In this document: piece after piece, positions 24,570 to 38,300 of the stretch | How the letters are laid out: each line of letters starts with the position of its first letter | Numbering within the stretch: position 1 is the first letter of the stretch | Source: Lottia gigantea | Lineage: Eukaryota > Mollusca > Gastropoda > Lottiidae | Direction: 5' to 3' | Assembly: GCF_000327385.1 (NCBI RefSeq) | Contig: NW_008708898.1 | Span: forward strand, 492,934 to 556,933 | DNA: 64,000 nt | Notes under the pieces: model-generated | Database searches by the model: none | Told to the model about the DNA's origin: nothing | Seen by the model: only the letters and a program-made list of their open reading frames with translations | Program-made: the position numbers and the translations under genes

Positions 24570-27500
24570 GTTATGATTTCCGTGGATATTAATGTTCCTG
24601 TGGGAAGCAGTATTATTCTTATATGGATTTTCAATTCACATACTCACGTTATATGGTGCTGTATCTGGTTCAACATCTTAAAATCATATAAAAATGACTA
24701 ATCTTATAAAGTCATTTTACGTATAATATCTCATTTCTTATTTACTTTTTTCAATGTTAGTGTTTCTAGAATATAATTTATACCGTTGACTTTGTAGAAC
24801 GCAAAATATTACGGAAATTATATTAGATCACGTGACATTTTCTGCTTATCATTATCATCCGTGTTTCTAATGAAAAATAAACTACGCCAAGGAAAGATAA
24901 TTCCGTGTATTTCCAGTGTTCGATTTTTAACAAATTTTAAGATTCTGTTAGAATTAAAATTTATGAAATGAGTGACATTTTTGTTTTATTAGACTCGAAT
25001 GATAATGAAAATGTCACGTTATCTAATTCCCGTAACATTCAAGGTACGAAAAGACAATCCGAAGATTGTGCTAAACTGAGATCTTGCACCTTCGTGTATT
25101 TCAATAGATATGGCCAATCATACAATGAGGTCACTAACAAAGTTTAGAATTCGGTACAAAACTATCTACAACTTTATAGAAGATCTGTTTATATCACGAA
25201 TTTCAAGTTTTGTTAGTTTGTACCCAATGGCATTCAGTAAATATCCCTGATGCATGTTTTATTAAAACAGAGGTGATATAACCTGGTGTTATAATCAAAA
25301 AATCATTTAAATACATAGAAACTATTAGTTTAATTGTTTTATAATATTTATGACGTACCATTCTAATTGATTTTATTGTTGATGAGTGAGCTGGTTCAAT
25401 CTTATAATTAACAGATATAGCATTGTACCTTAAATACAATGAAGAAATATTTAATTTACGTAAAATTAATTTCCAGATACAGGGGTGAAGATTGCGAAAT
25501 TCCATGCTTAGTGGTTATTATATTCAAAGGTCGATGACATGGTTATTAAGATTGTCACGAACGAATTTGCAAGAGTTTTTGAAGATCTTGCGTTGTAATC
25601 CCGGCTGTTGACATGCAAAGTTATTCAATTACTGGACATGCTAATCCCAAAAGGATATTCAAGATCCAAAGGCGAAGTCTACATATTGTGGTTGTGATAA
25701 TCACTTTTCAGACTGCCTATCTTTGACACAACGGGTGGCAACAGAATTAAATTGTAAACCATTAAGTTAGTAGCCAAAGTATGATTTAGTTATCAAATAT
25801 TTCTGAGTTGGCCATGGACAGTGGTTGAAGGAGCTGAATATGGATTCAAATTACGCCTACTACATGAGGCTCTCTACAAAGAGGATAAGGTTATTGTAAT
25901 TCGAATCCACATTCAGCTCATGCAATGACTGTGCTCGTGATGTGTGAACCGGAGCGAAACGTTGCCATGATAAAGAAGCAGGTCTCATCTACTTTCCTAA
26001 GTATGGAAAAGGCAAAAGACTGGGTTGGTAAGTGGACAAATTTACAATGACTTATAAATACAGTGACATGATCTGCTCCACAAATAAATCATAAAGTTGA
26101 CCAGACACTTGCGAGAGATTGTTTTTCAGAGTTCATGGTAAATTTCGATATATAGGCGATTGCTAAATCATACTATTTTATTGACCCTCCCATGCGTTCA
26201 GATCTTTAAGAAAGCTGATTATTTCGATAATTTCCTAATTTGGGAAAACTCATCTGTAAAGTGTTTATGTTTTCTGTCCATCATACGTAAATAGTTAAAG
26301 GTGAATATCGGACCAAAATCACAGCTGTAGATAATCGACTACAGTGATAATGTAAATAACTGAAAAATACTGTAATAGCTAAACAAGAAGGAGCATTACC
26401 CACTTACCAGAACACAACACACAGTAATCGTGTCTGATGTTTATATCACATTACAATACTCTACTATTCTCGTGTAAATATATCAGTTTATTTATTTGTA
26501 GTGGTGTAGAGGTATTATACTGCAAAGTATTGTCCGGTTAATAATCAAACAAAATAGGTCCAAGTCCATGATCCAACAGTTACCAGTGGGCCCTACTGCT
26601 GGCTGGTTGGAAGGTGACAAGCCAGTCCTCCACCAGCTGATATCGCAAACTACGTAGTTGTTAGTAGTTGGATCGGGAACAATTTGATGGTTCGTTACTG
26701 TGGATTTGGTTAACCGAAAATCTTCAGTTGGGTCAGCTCGAATGAAAAAGCGTTGAAGATCGGCCCAAGGTAGTATCGCTCGAGTTATTAGATCTTCTTC
26801 ATTCTTACAAAACTCTTTATGATCATGGTAATTCCTTTGGCATGGCAGTCTAATGTTAGTCTAATACTTAAGGTTTTGAGCCTTTTTCTTTCTATCTTCT
26901 ATCTTTCCCTTGATCTATGCATTATCCCCTATCCTTGCATTATCCTAACTATTTCATTATTTTCTCTTAGGTTTCCCCTGCAATTTAATTCATGACGGAG
27001 AATATACCGGTATCGATTAGAAAAGTAAAACACCCTGACATTTTAAAATTATACTCGCGTGATCCTTCATCCATTCCTCGACTGTAACATGAAACCGGAG
27101 AGTCTTTTGGCAAAAATGAAGCAAGGTGCAGAAATTTATGCAGACTGCGTACTAAACTTTAATTCGATTATATTGACACATAGTGGGACAGCCTACCATT
27201 ATAAGACCAAGCACCATTCAACGTAAGTTACAACCACTTATCAAACCAGCTATAAGGTTAATTTCTTTAAACATACCTGGTGCTGAAAGGTGGAATGTTA
27301 TAAAGAACAGTTTGTATCAAATAATAAATAGGTATATCTAGGTCAGCATTGTATACACCAGGCGTTGAATTACACGAAAGATACACATAGTCAAATTGTT
27401 TTAGAAATTTAAATTATCCAGCTTCTTATGTTGTATTTATTTCATTCTTAACGTTATAACGTAACGGTGACGTATTGCATTTAACGTCAATCAATTTCTT

Positions 27501-30500
27501 TCCCGGATGTTTTTCTTGATGTGGTTTGTTGAAAGATGAATACCAGTAAAACATACGGTTTGCTAACAAGGCCAAAGGATTTCGATATTTCTCTATATAG
27601 CCTATCACTGTTTACGTTTCCATCTTAAAGCTTAAGGTGTTACCACGAATGACATTTACAGAATAACATTTGATACCTTTTCACAGAAAATCAATTTTTG
27701 ACAAGTAGATAAATTTTTCAAATTTACGATAACTTTTATCCCGAGACTATTAATGAAAAGAGATCCTAATATTTATCATTTTCAGTGCTAATGTTATATA
27801 TTTATATTAGTAATATAATGGTAATAGAAGGCCGTGTATTAAAAAAGACAAGTATCAATCAATTTGTTCATTTCTAAATCTTGACATTAGATACAGTTTA
27901 TTTGTAACTGTGAACAATGCTGAATACCAGTCATCTATTGTTCCATTCAATGAGAGTATGCAACGAATTCCTTGATATATTTTGATATATCCTTATAGCA
28001 CCATATCACAATAACACATGAATTACTTCCTCTATTGACAATAATTTTAAAACTAAATTCAGTTCACAATATAAATGAACAAAAATAATTTAATATTAGC
28101 CATTGGGAGACTGAACTAAGTCATAATTCATGATTTTATGACGCTGGCACACATTTTCTCTTTAACCAGAAGATATTGAACCAAGTCTGTACTTATTACT
28201 TTGTCTAAAATGATTGGTTCTTAATGTGAGAAACCTTGATCATCTCGGTTCTAAAATAACTCAAGGCTTAGACTAATCAACTGAATTAACTTCAAGGTAT
28301 AGATGTCTACGTCATTCATACCTTCTTTACTCGGGGCAGTATGAACTATGTTCACAGAGCATCATAGTTAAAGGAGAAGAACGGATTTCCGGGGGTTCAT
28401 TTTGGACCTTGAATATAATTAAATAGTCTTCAGAACTACTAAAACTGTACGAAAATCGCTTTATTCCGTCAAATAGACCTCAAACAAGAAATTTAACTTC
28501 TTTGTTATGTCGTTCCCCAGCTCCTCCTCTTTCTAAAATTTGGGATATCCGAAAGTTGAACGTCTTGTTTAATAAGTTTGTTGATATAGTCTCTAACACC
28601 AAGACATCTTCCGTCGCGGCTGTGCGTAGACTAAGTGGGGCAGGATGATTGAGTCTACTGTATAGGCCAACACATGACGTATTCAAAATGAAAAGTTCTT
28701 TAAAATGACGAGTTGACAACTAGTTAAAATAACTATAGATAATTATGGTTACACTTGGATTTGAAGTCTCAAATTTCGACGGTCGGCTGTGAACTTTATT
28801 ACTGATTAATTCATTTGAACAATAACATTTCTGAGACCAGGGTACGATTTACTTGCCCCTTTAAAACGGATTATAAGATAAATGACGATTTATACAGGAG
28901 GAGGGAATAATGGTCTTAGCCGAACACCACGCGCTTTACATACATTTTGAAGTGGGAAACCTCTGCAAATTCGTGTTCATTTTATACCATGGCCCGTGAA
29001 GGGATAATTGCCCTCGTGAAACTGAGAGTTACCAAAGGGGATTTGAACGACTGCTGAGAAAACTGAAAATATCGCGAGATTTACTCGATCTGGGAGCACC
29101 ATCGATTGAAAAATTGCAGTTGCCATCAGTCTCTAGCAAGATATTAAGATATTATGGTTGATCAGAAGTAGACGTTATTGCTGTCAGACGACTATAATCA
29201 TTAACACTTCGTTTCCTGTAAATTCCACACATGGTTCTGTTCAATTGATAGCTGAAATGGTGGTGAAAGTGTGTCAGTCAATATAAATTGTGTCTTCAGT
29301 AGACTGTTTCCTACTAACTGTTGAAAGTTATGTCTTTAATTATATTTATTCAGACATTATGTCATGCTACCATATTTCAAGTATAATGGTCACTTCTCGC
29401 TCTACACAGCTTCAATTTATCTGCTTTGTTTACGCTACGTGTTGTGGTCAAGAAAATATCCACGCAATCGTTTGACCACCTAATGACGGTCGATTAGTTG
29501 TTCATTACACTATACTCTTTATAATATTCGGTCAAGATCTCGTCTTTACATTCTGTGACTAGAAAAATGATTAAAGTATTCAAAGATTATTTGTGTTGAA
29601 ATTGAATTATGGATGAGGAAAGGGTGCACAAGGGACAACAAATGTGGACGTGGATTTGGCCAAACCAACTTTCAATGAAATATCTCTATCGAACTTATTT
29701 CGAAGTATCCTAGGACGTAACACCACCAAATCATATTATTTTCTCTACAAAGATAAAACAAAACCCTACTACTCTGCTTTGCTCCATTCCGGCAATGTCA
29801 TTCTGTATGGAAGAAGAGGCATGTTGCCTGCCCATCCGACCTATGGCAGATGACAAATGGGAATAATTTTCTTGAATAAGTTTTTCAATATTCCACGTTT
29901 TACAAATATAGTTTTGCGAACAGAATAGAATGGCTTAAGTCGGAATGGCTAACTTGACACCACAGAATATTAAACCAGAACTAAAGGTAAACAAAATTAT
30001 CCATGTTGGGAACAAAGAGCGCTGCCATCTTACCATTCTGTGGCAAACTATTGAATTTTTAGCAGTATAAGACTTGCCATATTACTATCTTGTGCCACCT
30101 CGATACATCGTATTGGGCAGACGCCACAATCTGTTCATAATGAGAAACTATAGACTCTTATTATGTATCATTAGATAATAAATTATTTTCTATATTAAAA
30201 ACTCTGTGGTCGTTATTCAGCAAACAGGAAGTACTTTTAACAGCTCACTTGGTATTTTCAGTAAGACATGTCCTTGGGCATACAATAGTAATGATAGCTT
30301 AAAAAAAAACATAAGAAGTAAAGTAAAATAGGACATAGACGCCATTACATAGACAGGGAAATTAAACAAGGTAAAACGAAGCAAATATGTAATGTTTTTT
30401 GTTTTGTTTTTGGTTCTAGAAGACCCTTGCTATCTACTGATCTTTGACCCAATCTCTTGTCTTAAATATAAAACTATAGTTTATAAATATATTCCCTTTT

Positions 30501-33500
30501 AAATATATTGTATTCTGTTGTTCTAGGAGACAATAACAAGACACTGACGTGAACAAAGAAACAAATTGTGATTTTTTTATTTTCTAAGAAAACAAAACTA
30601 CAGACATAAGCCTTCTCAATCATTTTTATCAACATATTTGATACATGTTTAATATTTTCTTTGTCGGTTATATGTTATCTGTTAATAATAGATTGTAATG
30701 TATGTCTTACATATACTGTTCAAATAATATCGCAATACAGTGTAATAGTGGTGTTAGTCTCTTATATAGTGTTATATGGCGTCTTGCGTTTGTGGTACAT
30801 CTCCATAGTTGGAAATCGAAAAATAATCAAATATGCCGGTGTCCTTTCACTATTGTCCACTGTACGGCTCACTAGGAGTAGAAAACTAATTTCTCTGACA
30901 CGGCGACTCTGAGATGAACTTTCGATCCACGTCTACTAACTCGTGGATGTTATGCTATAGCTCTCGCTTATCGTTTTGGAATAAATCAAAGAGAGTTTTT
31001 ATCTAAGATTCATCTAGTTGTACAATAAAACTTGGTAGATTAAAGTGTTTTTTGTTCCTAATGTAATATAAATTCGAGAAAAACGAGAAAAGAACGAGTA
31101 CAAGTCTATGTTATGTACAGATGTCCTTCCATTAATAGCTAATTTACTTTTTCTAGAACGAATTCTAAGAACAATTCAAAAGACTTTTTCAAACGTTTCA
31201 TCCAGACATTTAGAAAATAAATAATCTTTATTGATGAATTGGTTTTAAAAGGTTAACGTAAGAAAGTTGATTACCATGTATTTCACTAGTAAATTACGTG
31301 TCTAGGTCAATTATTCGCCAATGTCCAAGCTATAAGCCTGAAACTGTAAATGGAAGTTTTGTCGTCTTATCTATGTAGCTCTGGTTCAATATAAACAAGA
31401 GAATGTTCAGTCTTATCTAGAAAGTAAATGAGTTTCAATGAAATTGGCTAATTTAGAAGTCCGAAATGCAATCAATTTGAAGTGATGTTTAGCTTATTTT
31501 CTTCATCTTATCTGGGCTAGTAACAGCGTACAGTATGCAATGACGTTTGTGTTATCTACGCAACGCTCATACCTCATACTTTATAACCGGAAGCCCCATT
31601 AATACACGACCATCTAACCTATATGTTCTTGGTTCGATTATGACATAGGTCAAGATGAAGTATTGAAACTTCTTTTGAAAAGTTGGTAGCATTCTGCAAT
31701 TGTCAACAGTTGCATAAAGCTAAATCTATGCTGCAGAGCGTTAGTGGTATTTACATGGCAGACCGTCAGAGTTAGTAGTTGGCTCAGACTATACATTTTG
31801 TTTGCTCAAGAGTGATAATGTTCTGTCAATTACATCACTATTGAATGAACTATCAATACGTTGACTAGAAAATTGAACCATCAAATTAATGGTGGGTTTT
31901 CAGCCAGCTGCTTGTTAAACTCTAGATTTGATTCCATTTCACTTCAATCAATCAATCAAAAACCATTCAAGGTTGAAAAAGATACATGTATTTTTCAAGC
32001 GATTGCTTTTTAGGAGAGTGCGGAATGTTCGATTTATGTAAAGAACGGCGTATTTTATGCTACAGTTGTTGTTATCAAGAGAAGTTAATGGATTATTTTG
32101 TTCGGTTAATTTTTGTATTTAAATTCTTATGCTGATAAATTTTATCATTACTGTTTTCTGTTTCCAGGGAATTGTCGTCTAAATATTTGATTTGCCAGAT
32201 GATAGCCTTTCAGTCACCACGTCAGCATGAGGGCTTATAGTCACCCCTGGGCGGAACATCAGCACACCACACAGATTGGAAAGATGTAAAACTTTTATTA
32301 ATGGTCTGGTTAGTGGAATCTAACATATCTACGGTAGGTTTTATTGATTTGTTTGAGGACTGCATTTTGGAAAGCCATATGGTATTTCCCGACTGATACA
32401 TTGAATGGGGATGAACGAATGCATTTTTCAGTGATGGTGCAAAATTCCAACCAGACAACCGGAAGTAAAATATTGCCAAAAATTTGTTAAATTTCACATA
32501 ACATTACGAAACCCTCAGAAAGCAGATATAACGATCAGCAAAATACCAAATCGAAAAAAGGACATTAAAAAACAAGATCGGAAATTGGTCTCATATGACA
32601 TTTCGAAATAGTATTAGTATTGAAATTTTTTGTGGAAAAGTTATTACAGCTTTCGACAAGTTATTAATAATTTATGAACACTTAGCTACAATTTGATTAA
32701 AAACTGATTATTTTTTCCTTGTTAACCTGACAGCGGCACATATACCTTTCAGATGATATTAATCTTAATGGAAATTAAAACTGGTTGAAATCGTCTAATA
32801 TCAATTATCAATTTTTTGTCCCACTTTATTTAATGACCACGTTCACAAATTACTCAAGACAGATGTGTTATAATATCGCCATCAGAAATGGGCATCCAGG
32901 AAACGTATGTGACAAGTGGTTAAAAATATATATAAAGTTAACAGTCACCTTTGAACATTCAAAATTGTATAGTTTGCTAATGATAATGTCACTTCACGGA
33001 TAATTGTAAATATGCTTCAATAATGAGTTTAAGTTTGTCACCATGGCATTTCTACCAATATTGATGTGATAAAACGATTTCCTTACGTAGACACTCTCTC
33101 AAAATGATTGTTTTATCAGATGAGTCTGAACTTGTCTGATAACTTGTAAGTCTGAATAAGTTTTAAGTGAATCTTTAATACGATTGACACTGATAGGTGA
33201 TAATTGATCTAAACATGCAGCACATTCAAAACATGAAAGTCACAGGTTCTTCGGAAATACTCAATAATTAATGAATATGTGTGCAAAATTTTTGATGAAC
33301 TACCACACTGCTCCTTATATACAAGTTTCTAAAAGACTATAGGCTCTGAATAATTTTAGTTAGTATTATATAAGGCTAAATTTCGTCTGATCAAGTGAAT
33401 AACTGAACACAGAAAATTTGAAACTACAGTTTAGATGAAGGGAGAATACTCATAAATATTTTCTATTTTCGAAACACAATTAAACGACAAATCTATACAT

Positions 33501-33599
33501 GGTTTCGTGTTATTTCAACACATACATGATAAACATTATTGGACCCTTGGCAGTCATGGACACAATGCACTAATTTCATTACAAACATATATTGAAAGT
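24570..33599. other. Long intergenic stretch, no gene recognised
   Basis: About 9 kb of AT-rich sequence with only short open frames (the longest about 100 codons at 25203-25505, minus) lacking family resemblance. The one structured item is the hairpin at 25832-25918. Nothing else can be supported. Confidence 0.5.
25832..25918. repeat. 23-bp stem inverted repeat (hairpin)
   Basis: AGCTGAATATGGATTCAAAT + TAC at 25832-25854 pairs with 25896-25918 across a 41-bp loop, with two differences in 23 bp. Both differences would be G-U pairs in RNA from the minus strand and A-C mismatches in RNA from the plus strand. About 40 bp downstream is GGAGCGAAACGTTGCC (25951-25966), a CGAAACG motif typical of some retroelement ends. 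This may be a fragment of a dispersed element or a structured transcript; neither can be settled from the sequence. Confidence 0.55.
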
Positions 33600-34112
33600 T
33601 TAGTACAAGTGTGTGATGTATAGATTCTTGAACAACTATGTACGTGATGTATAGATTCTTGTACATCATTGTACGTGGTTTATAGATTCTTGTACAACTA
33701 TGCACGTGATGTATAGATTCTTGTACATCAATGTACGTGGTGTAAAGATTCTTGTACATTATTGTACGTGGTGTGTAGATTGTTAAATAACAATTGAACG
33801 TGGTGTATAGATTCTGGTATATCAATGTACGTGGTGTGTAGATTGTTGAATAACAATGAACGTGGTGTATAGATTCTGGTATATCAATGTACGTGGTGTG
33901 TAGATTGTTGAATAACAATGTACGTGGTGTATAGATTCTTGAATAACAATGTACGTGGTGTGCAGATTCTTGTATAACAATGTACGTGGTGTGTAGATTG
34001 TTGAATAACAATGTACGTGGTGTATAGATTCTTGTATATCAATGTATGTGGTGTGTAGATTCTTTAATAACAATGTACGTGGTGTATAGATACTTGAATT
34101 ACAATGTACGCG
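33600..34112. repeat. 31-bp minisatellite, about 16 copies
   Basis: Units contain TGTACGTGGTGTATAGATTC and a variable tail (ttgtatatcaa, ttgaataacaa, ttgtacatca). The variants alternate, suggesting duplication of dimers. Open frames of 172 and 108 codons on the minus strand (period 31 residues, from 3 x 31 bp) are by-products of the array. Confidence 0.92.
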
Positions 34113-34615
34113 CTGTACGTTTAGTACAATCATAGACATAGACGTCAATCAAGGTAATGATTTATGGATTCAGTCGTAGTTTGGGAATTTTGTTTTGATT
34201 AATTATAGTACATAAAGAACAGGTTCTCATATCTAAAACTTTGGAAACTACGGTTCTGAAAAATCATGGACATGGTTTATGAATGATTTACTCCTTGAAG
34301 TATACCTAAAGGCACTGTATATTTATAATTACAGATAATAATTATCATATGATTAGCTATTCCGGCAGCTAATACGCCCCTGTATGCGCTAATCCTATTA
34401 TATAATTGTGATAAATGATAGGCTAGACACCAATATGACTGTTTTATTGAGTGACAGTGACCAATGGCTATTTAACAACCACTGACCACTGGGCATCCAG
34501 GTAGTTGAAATAAAACAAAAGATTATTGTCACTTTAGTGTAGGAAGTTTATTTACTGATTCACTTTATTTACTTTATAAAACACCATCTTTAACCCGGCC
34601 TCTTATGACAGCTAA

Positions 34616-34695
34616 CATGCGCATGCGTTAAGTACAGACGACTATTTTATTTTAAACGACATTTACTAGCAAACTTAAAGCCAAGTATATATAAA
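34616..34695 (+). promoter_or_regulatory. Candidate promoter: NRF1-like site and TATA-like box
   Basis: TGCGCATGCGT at 34618-34628 is close to the palindromic NRF1 binding consensus and is one of few CpG-containing palindromes in the window. TATATATAAA at 34686-34695 lies 58 bp before the ATG at 34753. Together they make a plausible promoter for the putative first exon that follows. Chance TATA-like strings are common in AT-rich DNA; the NRF1-like site is the stronger evidence. Confidence 0.35.
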
Positions 34696-34752
34696 TATAG
34701 ATAAAAGAAGCTGAATAAGATTTTATAGTAGCGGCCTACTTACAATTATAAA

Positions 34753-35331
34753 ATGTCATCACAGTGTTTATTGGATAAGATGGAAACTGATGATCCAACT
34801 GAAAATTCGCAAACGGTAAGACTTTACTTCGTATCCTAAAATGCATGGACATCTGAAGTTGTGTGTATATCCATGTGATATCAATTGTAGAAGTTTGAAG
34901 TCATAAATATATACTCTCAGCATGTTGATATGACTAACGAATAAGTCTTTTCGCAACATGACAGTCCAAGAACAACGATGCTGGCAAACATGTTATGTGT
35001 ATTCTTGGCAGCAAAACAAAATTGTATCTTGTATGAAAGGGCTGCTAAAGCAGGAAGGCTGAGTATTATTATAATCCTGTAATGATCAGCTTAGAAAATG
35101 ATAAGCCATTGCACGCTTCGTTAATATTACATATATGTTACATTTTATTAAAGATAATGTCCACGTGTGGTTTATCATACCGTTCTATTCTGTTTTTAAT
35201 TGCAAAATCTAGTTATTGCAATTTGTGTCCCAATTTTGTAATTTAAGTATTTTTATGCCAAGCAGAAACAGGAGAGCTCTAAACCGAAGAACGATCTTGT
35301 ACTAATTCAGCCTGGAGTGATTTCAGATTGA
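34753..35331 (+). CDS. Putative short two-exon gene, unrecognised
   Basis: Exon 1 (34753-34815): ATG then 21 codons (MSSQCLLDKMETDDPTENSQ + T) ending in a good donor, ACG|GTAAGA. A second exon in matching phase 0 can be placed at 35266-35331 after gccaagcag, giving KQESSKPKNDLVLIQPGVIS + D and a stop, for a 42-residue acidic/polar peptide. The polypyrimidine tract of that acceptor is weak, so exon 2 may be wrong and the real gene may continue elsewhere. The amino-acid composition looks coding and unlike translated AT-rich noise. The upstream NRF1-like/TATA-like region supports a real transcription start. No family is recognised. Confidence 0.35.
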
Positions 35332-38300
35332 ACCCATACAATTGTCACTAGATATCACTGTTTGCTAAATTCCAAATAGAAAAATTACAAAACTTCAACA
35401 TGTACGTGATTGATTTGATGATGGACAAAATAAAATTACAGCAGAAGCTGGAAGACCTAGTGTGGCTACGATAGCCGCAAAAAGAGGTTTTTGAGAATAT
35501 GACAGCTACTCTTTGTTCGGTTTAAAAGTCTAAGTTTAGCAACCGCAGATCACGGTCCATTCCCGCATACAATTAATATGCCAATTAGCTAACATGTATT
35601 GTTTCGAACTTGTCCTTTAACTCTAAACCATGCTTTGGAGTGAAGCATTCATTGAGTACTGCCACACAGCAAAGATGTCGGCAATTGGTTGATCAAACTT
35701 CTCTTCATCATACTAGTTGTTGATACATTAACTATTGGAGAGCAAGATTGGATTCAGTACATGCAACAAAATTGGGTACAGAACAGCAAAATTGGATTTT
35801 ATTGCCATCACACATATAACTGAAATTTTTAATTCGATCATGATTTAGCATCAGTTGGCCACAATTTGTATGTTAATTGAAAGGCTTTGATGCAGCTACA
35901 CCATATATTACATGGATCAATGGTGATTATATAATGACCTACTTTAGAAAACTGTACATTTATACCACCATGAAAATATTCTTAGAAAATGTTTGACTGA
36001 TTTCTTCAATGATTTGCATTTAATAATTCCATTTTCCACAGAATACGATGTATATAATTCTTTTTTGAACTTCAAAGAGCAAAAAAACAAGGACAAGACA
36101 TACCTGAAAGAACATCAATATAATGTCTATGAAATAGTCAATTAAATAAGCACTGGTTGATCTTAGAGGGTAGTCAGTGTAATATTATATATAATTAATT
36201 AATTAAGAAATAAATACAGGCTTAGCAGGTTAATGACTTCAAATTACATGTTTGCTCGCCTTCCTATTTGAAAAACATGTATAATGGTACTTGCACATGA
36301 GAAGAATGCACAGAGTTTTTTGGTGTTAGATGGTGATCAGAACATAGTCTCATGATAGCACTGGCCTAGGTCACAAAGTAAAGATTTATGATAAAACAAG
36401 ATGCAAGTTAAATGTTAAGATAATTAGATATGTTAACTAAGGATGTCTCTGTAATACTATCTGTGGTGGTATCATTTCTTTAGCTGAAATAGCTGAAAAT
36501 ATAATAGTCAATGTTCTTCTGGTATATCAATAATCATAAAACCTGTATTGTGAAACAAAATCTTTTCATGTATCTATAAGAAAATAAGAAGCATTAATAT
36601 GAATAGTCATCGTAGGAAATTCAAAATCCAGAGACCTTATTCTCCAAAACCTTTTTTTTTCTTCAGAAGTTGATTTTTCACATTCCTGAAAATATTATAA
36701 TTACGTCATCGCTAGTTAACACCGTTTGAAATTTTCATCAATTTATTACTTTTCCCAACGAGAGCGACAAATAAAGTTATTTGTTTACCTTTTTATTTTA
36801 AGATCAGAGATAAGATAAGTTTAACGTAGATATTCCTTAAAAGCGATCATTTGTGTGTTATCAATCTTATTATACGAACGCAATCTTCGATGTTTCGTTT
36901 CGTATACTTTATGTAGTTTACTACTCTTGTCATCAACGGTCAGAAAAATTCTTTTTAAAATGCTCATAGTGGTTTGTCATGGGTATATAAACATGACTTT
37001 TATTGGAAAATAATTTTATAAATGGAGAATTCGTAATATAAATAATTCTATTGTTAAACATAAACAGTCCACCCATCTGTATCTGTAACTGTTTTGCTTC
37101 CAATTTAACAGATAGAGGCAGAAATAAATGGAAAATGCAAATCAAAAGCACACGGTATCACTTATGGACTTTACAACCTTAAAACTTTTGTGACGTGTAG
37201 ACATAAATAGAATTTCTCATTTCGTCTACGAAAGGCATCTACGAAAAGACAGTTGGTTGTAACGTGATAACAGGAAACGGACCTAGATGCGTGATCAGTT
37301 GGAAGTTGAAATAAGAAGTTCCTGCTGAAAAGTAATATGCATTATGGTTACCGTGACAACGCAATGCAATCATATTAACAAGAAAGCGTTATTGTTAAAT
37401 ATCTTATTACTTCATGATAAATAATCACGAAATGGGAATGAATTGAATGAACTGAAACTATTGTTGTAATGTATACTATCATAGTCTCTAGAGGGTGTTT
37501 AGGAAGTGTAAACACGATAGTGTTTGTATAATTACTCCTTGTTGTACAACACTGGTGTATATATATTTAATGCCATTGTCAGATCTAATGATCAATCTTA
37601 TTTTGACCGTCTGTCAACATACAGGTCGCCACATAATGTCATCAAACAACTGATTCAAACCAAGTCTACAATGTTTATAGACACACCGATCCATTACCTC
37701 GTATTTAATTTATTACCAGTCACTGACATTGTATATGACCCCGATATATCTGTAGGCTCTAATGTTTTTATGTAAATAACATAAATTAGTAAACGCACCG
37801 AAGAGATTTTGTAATGAAACATAGTAGATCTGCTAGTAAAATGTCAATTTTTGTTAACTGCCAAATTTCATTCTGAAAATACGACTTCCTGCTTTTTGAG
37901 GGGTGGGGTGCATGGCAATAAAATCTAGTCAGTTGAAAATTGGAAAAGAGGAGCATAACTTGTAGCTATCCTGACAAAATATTCTCTGCGCACACCCTTG
38001 ATGTTTTCTGTCGGTTCATTGACTTGGACTATTTCTTCAAAAGGTGGGCGAATAGCCTTATGCCTTAAAGTCAATTTAATTCGGCTATTCCAAAGTTTGT
38101 GTCCTTGTTAAGAAATTGTGAATGACGACCCATAAATAATAAGGAATTTGAAGAATCAATTGCACCAACCAACATTTTATACCTTAACTTTTTAACTTTA
38201 AACAACTGAAGATTAGAAAACTTGGTAAAGTTTTAAGGATAAATGTGACTCTTTTAAAATTAGATTTTCACAATTTGTGTTTAAAACAGTTTTATCACGT

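Noticed and set aside
25203-25505. 100-codon minus-strand frame
   Set aside because: Composition typical of translated AT-rich DNA; no splice signals or family.
25920-25970. Hammerhead ribozyme near GAGCGAAACG
   Set aside because: The GAAAC part is present, but no convincing CTGATGA box, stem II and cleavage triplet could be arranged around it.
26570-26650. tRNA-like stretch
   Set aside because: GC-richer than surroundings but lacks a B box and any cloverleaf I could draw.
30661-30912. 83-codon hydrophobic frame resembling a membrane protein
   Set aside because: Starts with TTG, and hydrophobic residues are expected from AT-rich codons; no family or exon signals.
33493-34148. 172- and 108-codon minus-strand frames
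   Set aside because: By-products of the 31-bp array; period 31 residues equals three repeat units.
37524-37775. 83-codon plus-strand frame
   Set aside because: Looked partly coding-like but has no recognisable domain and no splice sites in suitable places.
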